NCBI GenBank assembly: GCA_902490245.1
Contig: CABUDB010000032.1
Location: forward strand, 1 to 10,942
DNA length: 10,942 nucleotides
Direction of reading: 5' to 3'
DNA from: an uncultured Collinsella sp.
GTDB taxonomy: Bacteria; Actinomycetota; Coriobacteriia; Coriobacteriales; Coriobacteriaceae
The position numbers were made by a program, and so were the translations under genes. This document shows, one piece after another, positions 6,397-10,942 of the stretch. Below the pieces are notes generated by a model. The model was given only the letters and a program-made list of their open reading frames with translations. It was not told the origin of the DNA and searched no databases. Each line of letters opens with the position of its first letter. Position 1 is the first letter of the stretch.

Positions 6397-7323
6397 ATGC
6401 ATTCTCCCCATCAACGCGACGCGCATCCACAGCCGGTGTGCAGCCGTCGCATCTTTTTGGGTAGCGCTCTCGCTGCGAGCGCTTCCGTCGTCGCCGGCGC
6501 GCTCGCCGGCTGTCAGCGTCCGTCCACGCTCAAGGTGGTTCAGCCCACGACGGGCGGCGGTCGCGACGACCTGTCCGATTCCGTTATCGGCAAGGACAAG
6601 ATTCGCATCGGTATGGAGGCGGCCTACGCCCCGTACAACTGGCAGGTCTCCGAGGCCAGCGAGTACACCATCCCCATCGACAACGTGCAGGGCGCCTATG
6701 CCGACGGCTACGACGTGCAGATCGCCAAGATCGTCTGCAAGGCCCTCGGCGGCGAGCCCGTTGCCGTCAAACAGAGCTTCTCGGGTCTCATCGATTCGCT
6801 CAACAACGGCCAGATCGACCTCATCATCGCCGGCATGAGCGCCACGCCCGAGCGCGAGGAGTCCGTCGGCTTTTCCGATCCGTACTTTATCGGCTACTTT
6901 GGCCTGTTCGTAAAAGAGGGCTCGCCTTACCAGAACGCCACCAAGCTCAGCGATTTCAGTGGTGCCACGGTGCTCGGCCAAAAGGACACCATGCTCGATA
7001 CCGTCATCGACGAGATCCCGGGCGTTGTCCACAAGAACCCGGTCGATTCGGTCCCCACGGTGTTTTCGAACCTGCTGCAGGGCACCTGCGACGCCGTGAC
7101 CTACAACACCGAGAACGAGAAGGGCTATATGGCCCAAAACCCGGGTATCGTGCCGATTCAATTTGCCGAGGGCGAGGGCTTTAAGCAGGAGGTCACGGCA
7201 AACGTCGGCTGCCGCAAGGGCTCGGACAAGCTGCTTAAACTCATCGACAAGACACTCAAGGGCATTGGTCAAGAGGAACGCGACCAAATGTGGGACGCGT
7301 GCCTCGATCGTCAGCCGGCATAG
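6397..7323 (+). CDS. Polar amino-acid ABC transporter substrate-binding lipoprotein (SBP family 3)
   Basis: This is the extracellular binding protein that delivers an amino acid to the permease encoded next, 308 aa. The N-terminus has a twin-arginine motif SRRIFLG (16-22), a hydrophobic stretch and a lipobox LAGC (cysteine 39), so it is probably exported folded by Tat and lipid-anchored. The mature part is a type 3 solute-binding fold: KIRIGMEAAYAPYNW (68-82), GYDVQIAK, SFSGLIDSLNNGQIDLIIAGMSATPERE and FSDPYF. R153 in the TPERE motif is the expected ligand carboxylate contact. The second-lobe segment usually carrying an aspartate that holds the ligand amino group reads AVTYNTENEKGY here, so ligand choice may be unusual. 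An insert of about 20 residues (about 83-102) separates the first strand from the YADGYDV region. The ATG at 6397 follows GGGAAGG at 6 bases. Substrate (Gln, Glu, His, Arg or Cys) is not determinable. Confidence 0.93.
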   Translation: MHSPHQRDAHPQPVCSRRIFLGSALAASASVVAGALAGCQRPSTLKVVQPTTGGGRDDLSDSVIGKDKIRIGMEAAYAPYNWQVSEASEYTIPIDNVQGAYADGYDVQIAKIVCKALGGEPVAVKQSFSGLIDSLNNGQIDLIIAGMSATPEREESVGFSDPYFIGYFGLFVKEGSPYQNATKLSDFSGATVLGQKDTMLDTVIDEIPGVVHKNPVDSVPTVFSNLLQGTCDAVTYNTENEKGYMAQNPGIVPIQFAEGEGFKQEVTANVGCRKGSDKLLKLIDKTLKGIGQEERDQMWDACLDRQPA

Positions 7324-7332
7324 GGAGGCAGC

Positions 7333-8481
7333 ATGAAAGCCATTAATCGTCTGGCCTCCTTTATCAAGGCCGACCACCGTTATGTGTACCTGGGTACGAG
7401 CGTCATCGCGGCGCTCGGCCTGGCGTTTAGCCAGCGCAACCCCACGCCGCTGAGCTTCTTGGCTCCCACCGGTATCTTCCAGGATTGCCTTTGGGCGATT
7501 CTTTGGGCCTGGATTGTCGTGTCGGCAGCGGCGCTTGTCACCAAGCTTATGCACTGGAGTGACTATCGCGAAAAGTCGCCGTTCTCATCCGAGCGTTTCC
7601 GCCACGGCGCGCGCCTGGGTAGCTATGTTGTAGTCGCCATCGCGGCAATCTTTTTCGTGGACCGTTGCGTCATGTCGTTTATCGACCTGGTGCAGGTGAG
7701 TATTGTCTCGGATTCCAACCCCAGCGACTTTTTGTCGAGCCTGGTCTACATGACCTACAAGAGCGGGGACTTCTTCATCCGCGGTATCGAGATCACCATC
7801 GCGCTTGCTACCTTCGGCACCGTCATCGCATTTTTCCTGGCGCTGCTCTTTGTGTTTTTGCGCATTCAGACGTTCGACCGCGTGGATAACGACCTGGTGC
7901 GCTTCTTTAAGAGTATCGGCCGCGGCTTTGCGACCGTCTACTCCACCATCGTGCGCGGCACGCCCATGATGGTCCAGGGCCTGCTCATCTATTACGCGGG
8001 CTTCACCGTTTTGCGCGGTATGGGCTTCGAGACCGCCCAGGCCAACCAGATTTGGAGCACCTTCACCGCCGGCCTCGTCACCATCTCGCTCAACTCCACC
8101 GCCTACATGATGGAGGTCCTGCGCGGCGGCATCGAGTCCATCGACCCCGGCCAGGCAGAGGCGGCGCGTTCGCTGGGTCTTTCGCAGTGGCAGGCTATGC
8201 GCAAGGTCGTGTTCCCCCAGGGCATTAAAAACGCGATTCCGGCGCTCACCAACGAGCTCATCATCAACATCAAGGATTCGTCGGTGCTCTCGGTCATCGG
8301 CGTGTTCGACCTTATGTACGCTACTACCACGGTCGCCGGCGTGTACTACCGCCAGATGGAGGTCTACTGCGTGGCGCTCGTGGTCTACCTGATCCTGACG
8401 CTCGTGGCGAGCCGCCTGCTCGAGGCCTTTGGCAAAAAGCTCGGCGCCGAGGCTCCTGCCACGCTGCCCAGCTCTAACTAG
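7333..8481 (+). CDS. Amino-acid ABC transporter permease (HisM/GlnP type) with extra N-terminal membrane segments
   Basis: This is the membrane channel of the importer. The 382 residues exceed the usual 210-240 of this family. The core starts at about residue 145 and has the typical [10 protein letters not shown] entry, [15 protein letters not shown] (208-222), [18 protein letters not shown] and the ATPase-contact EAA loop [20 protein letters not shown] (274-293). The tail [17 protein letters not shown] is also typical. The first 145 residues add about three hydrophobic segments (about 18-33, 51-72 and 97-120) not needed for the core fold. The ATG at 7333 follows AGGGAGG that overlaps the stop of the binding-protein gene (TAG 7321-7323), so the genes are translationally coupled. 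Only one permease gene is present, so a homodimer is expected. The family call is secure; the role of the extension is unknown. Confidence 0.94.
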   Translation: MKAINRLASFIKADHRYVYLGTSVIAALGLAFSQRNPTPLSFLAPTGIFQDCLWAILWAWIVVSAAALVTKLMHWSDYREKSPFSSERFRHGARLGSYVVVAIAAIFFVDRCVMSFIDLVQVSIVSDSNPSDFLSSLVYMTYKSGDFFIRGIEITIALATFGTVIAFFLALLFVFLRIQTFDRVDNDLVRFFKSIGRGFATVYSTIVRGTPMMVQGLLIYYAGFTVLRGMGFETAQANQIWSTFTAGLVTISLNSTAYMMEVLRGGIESIDPGQAEAARSLGLSQWQAMRKVVFPQGIKNAIPALTNELIINIKDSSVLSVIGVFDLMYATTTVAGVYYRQMEVYCVALVVYLILTLVASRLLEAFGKKLGAEAPATLPSSN

Positions 8482-8503
8482 GCTTAAGACGAGGAGAATC
8501 ATC

Positions 8504-9289
8504 ATGGCAGATACCGCCACTACCAGCGTTGCGGCCGCCGCACAGACCAATGAGCCGCTTATCCGCGTCGAGGGCCTGCGCAAGAGCTTCGGCTCGCTCG
8601 AGGTGCTCAAGGGCATCGACCTGTCCGTTAATCCCGGCGAGGTCGTCACCATCATCGGCGCCTCGGGTTCGGGTAAGTCGACCTTCCTGCGCTGCCTCAA
8701 CCTGCTCGAGACCCCGGACGCGGGTCATATCTGGTTCCATGGCCAGGACCTCACGGCCGAGCGCTGCAACATCAACAAGCTGCGCGAGGACATCGGCATG
8801 GTGTTCCAGGGCTTTAACCTGTTCAACAACATGGACGTGCTCGACAACTGCACGCTCGCGCCCGTCACGCTCAAAAAGATGAGCAAGGCCGAGGCTGAAA
8901 AAATTGCGATGGAGCATCTGACGAGCGTGGGTCTCGAAAAGTTCGCACACGCCGCCGTGGGTCGCCTGTCCGGTGGTCAAAAACAGCGCGTGGCCATCGC
9001 TCGTGCCCTATGCATGAATCCGCAGATCATGCTGTTCGACGAGCCGACCTCCGCACTCGACCCCGAGATCGTAGGAGAGGTGCTCGAGGTCATGCGCAAG
9101 CTCGCGGCCGACGGCATGACCATGGTCGTCGTCACGCACGAGATGGCCTTTGCCCGCACGGTGTCCGACCGCGTGGTCTTTATGGACAAGGGCGTGGTGC
9201 TCGAGGACGCGGCGCCGGCCGAGCTCTTCGGTAACCCCAAACACCAGCGTACCCGCGAGTTCCTCTCTCGTTATCTCGAGGACAAATAA
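8504..9289 (+). CDS. Amino-acid ABC transporter ATPase (GlnQ/HisP type)
   Basis: This cytoplasmic ATPase powers the importer, 261 aa. All nucleotide-binding motifs are intact: Walker [10 protein letters not shown] (52-60), Q-loop FQGFNLF (Q102), signature LSGGQ (155-159), Walker B IMLFDE (175-180, with the catalytic E180) and the switch histidine THEM (H212). The sequence closely follows polar amino-acid importers (RCLNLLE after Walker [18 protein letters not shown] at the end). The ATG at 8504 follows GAGGAG (8491-8496) at 7 bases; an in-frame upstream extension overlaps the permease and lacks homology. It lies 22 bases after the permease stop, so it is the third gene of the same operon. Confidence 0.96.
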   Translation: MADTATTSVAAAAQTNEPLIRVEGLRKSFGSLEVLKGIDLSVNPGEVVTIIGASGSGKSTFLRCLNLLETPDAGHIWFHGQDLTAERCNINKLREDIGMVFQGFNLFNNMDVLDNCTLAPVTLKKMSKAEAEKIAMEHLTSVGLEKFAHAAVGRLSGGQKQRVAIARALCMNPQIMLFDEPTSALDPEIVGEVLEVMRKLAADGMTMVVVTHEMAFARTVSDRVVFMDKGVVLEDAAPAELFGNPKHQRTREFLSRYLEDK

Positions 9290-9313
9290 CCGACCGCAAA
9301 CGCTTACGTGGCA

Positions 9314-9338
9314 GGGCCGCTCCGGTGGGGCGGCCTTT
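9314..9338 (+). terminator. Probable weak terminator or attenuating hairpin after the ABC operon
   Basis: GGCCGCTCC (9315-9323) pairs with GGGGCGGCC (9327-9335), one wobble, across a 3-base loop. Only TTTGT follows, so the T run is weak. It may end most transcription after the ATPase gene or allow partial readthrough into the peptidase gene, which starts 24 bases further on. Confidence 0.6.
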
Positions 9339-9361
9339 GTCGTCACAATCGAAAGGATGTC

Positions 9362-10789
9362 ATGGCCGAGGTTTGGCGCTTCTTTGCGCATGAGGACGAT
9401 TTTGCCGATATAGACGAGGCCGGCGCGTGCGGGCGCTTGGGCCGCGTGCTGTCGTTTCCGACCATCTCGAGCATGGATGCCGAGGCGGTGGACTGGCAAC
9501 CTTTCGACGACCTGCGCGCGTATATGCAGCAGGCCTGGCCGCGCGTGTTCGCGGCGGGCGAGGTCGAGCTTATCGACCATTCGCTATTGGTGACGCTTGC
9601 CGGCGGCGATCCGGCTTTTAAGCCCATTATGCTCATGGGCCACATGGACGTGGTCCCCGTGGTGCCGGGTACCGAGGCCGACTGGACGCACGCCCCCTTT
9701 AGCGGGCACGTGGACGACACCTACATTTGGGGCCGCGGCGCGATCGACATGAAGGACCAGGTCGCAGGCATTCTCGAGGCCGTCGAGTATGCGCTGGCGC
9801 ACGGTTGGCAGCATGAGCGCACGCTGCTGCTGGCCTTTGGCCAGGACGAGGAGACGACGCAGTACGGCGCAGGCGCCATCGGCCGCGCGCTCGAGGAGCG
9901 CGGCATTGAGCTTGAGTACCTGATTGACGAGGGCGACTATCGTATCGTTGAGGCTGCCGAGTACGGCGCAGGCGAGGGTTGGCTTATGCATGCCGATCTT
10001 GCCGAGAAGGGCTATGCCGATATCGTGCTCAGGACGAAGAGCGAGGGCGGGCATTCTTCCAACCCTTACGGTGGCACGTCGCTCGAAGTGCTCAGCCGCG
10101 CTATTGCCGCGATTTGCGATATCGAGTGGCCGGCGCGTGTGACCGATCTGCTTGCCGCGCAGCTCGTCGAGCTGGGGCTTTATACCGCAGACGAGATTGC
10201 TGCCAGCAAGGATGCCATCGTGCGCGACTGCCTTGCCAGCAAAAAGCTGTACCCGCTTGTGACCACCACCTGTGCGCCCACGCAAATCGAGGGCGGCAGT
10301 ACCGGTGCCAACGTAATGCCGCAAGATATGTGGGTCAATATCAACTTCCGCATGCTCGAGGGTACGAGCGTGGCCGATGTCGTGGCCTGCTGCCGCGAGG
10401 CCGTTGCCACCGCTGGGCTCGCCGGCCGAGTCGAGGTCGAGCTGGGCCCCGGCAGCTCCGAGCCCTCGCCGTCCCCGCGCGTGGGCGGTCCGGGGCTCGA
10501 GGCCGTCCGCGCCATCGCCGCCCGCTATTTCCGTGATCCCAAGCCGACGGAGGAAAACGGATCGTCTGCGGTGGGCCAAGAGCCGATGAGCATCGTGCCC
10601 TCGACCGTGATTGGTGCAACCGATGCCGCCAACTACCAGCGCATTTGCCACGAGTGCATCCGCTTCTCCGCCTTTGTGGTCGACGATGACGAATGCGACC
10701 GCGGCGTCCACGGCACCAACGAGCGCATCGCCCGTCGCGCCTACCTCCAAGGCATCCGCTTCCTCATCGCCCTGCTCCACACGCTCTAG
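9362..10789 (+). CDS. M20 family metallopeptidase (PM20D1/carboxypeptidase S-like branch)
   Basis: This is a predicted dizinc hydrolase of peptides or N-acyl amino acids, 475 aa, with no signal peptide and so cytosolic. The metal and catalytic residues are complete: H94 and D96 in MGHMDVVP, bridging D129 in WGRGAIDMK, general base E163 and ligand E164 in FGQDEETTQYGAGAIG, D189 in YLIDEGDY and C-terminal H450 in GVHGTNE. The lid/dimerisation domain carries SEGGHSSNPYGG (217-228), whose H221 usually reaches the partner active site. The pattern W-T-H-A-P-F-S-G plus IWGRG and the aromatic-F-G-Q-D-E-E segment fits the carboxypeptidase S/PM20D1 branch better than ArgE or DapE. The ATG at 9362 follows AAAGGA (9352-9357). 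It lies 72 bases after the ABC ATPase gene in the same direction, which suggests supply of amino acids, but the hairpin between them may separate the transcripts. The substrate is not determined. Confidence 0.93.
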   Translation: MAEVWRFFAHEDDFADIDEAGACGRLGRVLSFPTISSMDAEAVDWQPFDDLRAYMQQAWPRVFAAGEVELIDHSLLVTLAGGDPAFKPIMLMGHMDVVPVVPGTEADWTHAPFSGHVDDTYIWGRGAIDMKDQVAGILEAVEYALAHGWQHERTLLLAFGQDEETTQYGAGAIGRALEERGIELEYLIDEGDYRIVEAAEYGAGEGWLMHADLAEKGYADIVLRTKSEGGHSSNPYGGTSLEVLSRAIAAICDIEWPARVTDLLAAQLVELGLYTADEIAASKDAIVRDCLASKKLYPLVTTTCAPTQIEGGSTGANVMPQDMWVNINFRMLEGTSVADVVACCREAVATAGLAGRVEVELGPGSSEPSPSPRVGGPGLEAVRAIAARYFRDPKPTEENGSSAVGQEPMSIVPSTVIGATDAANYQRICHECIRFSAFVVDDDECDRGVHGTNERIARRAYLQGIRFLIALLHTL

Positions 10790-10942
10790 CATGCGACAAA
10801 GGGACTGAGCCGATTTCATCGGTAATGAGACAAAAACTGTCATAGAATAAGACTAAGATATCTTAAGAGACATATGCTGGGGTTGGTACTCCTTGAACGA
10901 CTGCGGGCATGTGCCAGACTGCCTCGGCCCCCGGGGAGCACC
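10790..10942. other. Right-end region without an identified gene
   Basis: This stretch holds the motif ACAAAGGGACTG (10796-10807, shared with 4087-4098 on the other strand). It also has a 5-bp hairpin CCGAT-TTC-ATCGG (10810-10822) without a T run, and a perfect 12-bp palindrome TAAGATATCTTA (10854-10865). From about 10870 the sequence turns GC-rich and several frames stay open to the edge. Two are on the minus strand, ending at 10853 and 10863; one is on the plus strand from an ATG at 10874. None is long enough to choose. A structured RNA beginning near 10875 is also possible but not recognised. Confidence 0.35.

Noticed and set aside
6358..7554. Long open frame on the minus strand opposite the binding-protein gene
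   Set aside because: It lies antisense to a gene with a secure family match. GC-rich codon use commonly leaves antisense frames open; its composition is His/Arg/Leu/Val-rich with no recognisable domain.
7585..8700. Minus-strand open frame opposite the permease and ATPase genes
   Set aside because: It is a shadow of two verified genes, spans their boundary and has no domain or ribosome-binding signal.
9584..10843. Minus-strand open frame of about 420 codons opposite the M20 gene
   Set aside because: It is antisense to a complete metallopeptidase with all catalytic residues. The frame is kept open by C/G-ending codons and has no recognisable fold.
10870..10942. Start of an SRP-type or other structured RNA gene
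   Set aside because: A short stretch loosely resembles small SRP RNAs, but the conserved domain IV core is not present in the visible bases and the window ends too soon.

Overview
The window looks like two unrelated pieces of gut-bacterial DNA joined at about position 2850. The left piece (1 to about 2850) reads like a Clostridia/Ruminococcaceae genome (Faecalibacterium/Gemmiger type): mixed codon use, a ktrBA potassium-uptake pair and a DeoR-type sugar regulator. The right piece (about 2850 to 10942) reads like a coriobacterium, most likely Collinsella: GC-rich, strongly C/G-ending codons, Asp/Glu-rich proteins and small GC-rich intergenic hairpins. Both taxon names are impressions from gene style and codon use, not search results.

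Left piece: the C-terminal end of an unidentified gene (1-81), ktrB (100-1407) and ktrA (1415-2086) form one transcription unit that ends at a strong intrinsic terminator (2153-2187). A sigma-70-type promoter (2279-2307) then drives a DeoR-family regulator with a TTG start (2388). The regulator loses homology in mid-domain at about 2852, where the sequence becomes the antisense of the next gene.

Right piece: a minus-strand DHA1-type MFS transporter (4014 down to 2848) is cut off inside its last membrane helix at the same point. A 260-bp divergent spacer with two inverted repeats separates it from a single-pass membrane protein of unknown function (4275-5144). This is followed by a LacX-type aldose 1-epimerase (5224-6117) and a strong terminator (6189-6230). 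A complete polar amino-acid ABC importer comes next: Tat/lipoprotein binding protein, permease with an N-terminal membrane extension, and ATPase (6397-9289). After a short hairpin, an M20 metallopeptidase resembling the PM20D1/carboxypeptidase S branch (9362-10789) follows. The last 150 bases hold a repeat-like motif and no gene I can identify.

How the genes work together: KtrB is the K+ pore and KtrA its nucleotide-gated regulatory ring. The ABC genes form a self-sufficient amino-acid uptake system, and the M20 enzyme next to it could release amino acids from peptides or N-acyl conjugates. I found no defence system, prophage, CRISPR array or clearly novel multi-gene system. The most important observation is the junction: gene-neighbourhood reasoning should not cross it. 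The least understood genuine gene is the acidic membrane protein at 4275-5144.
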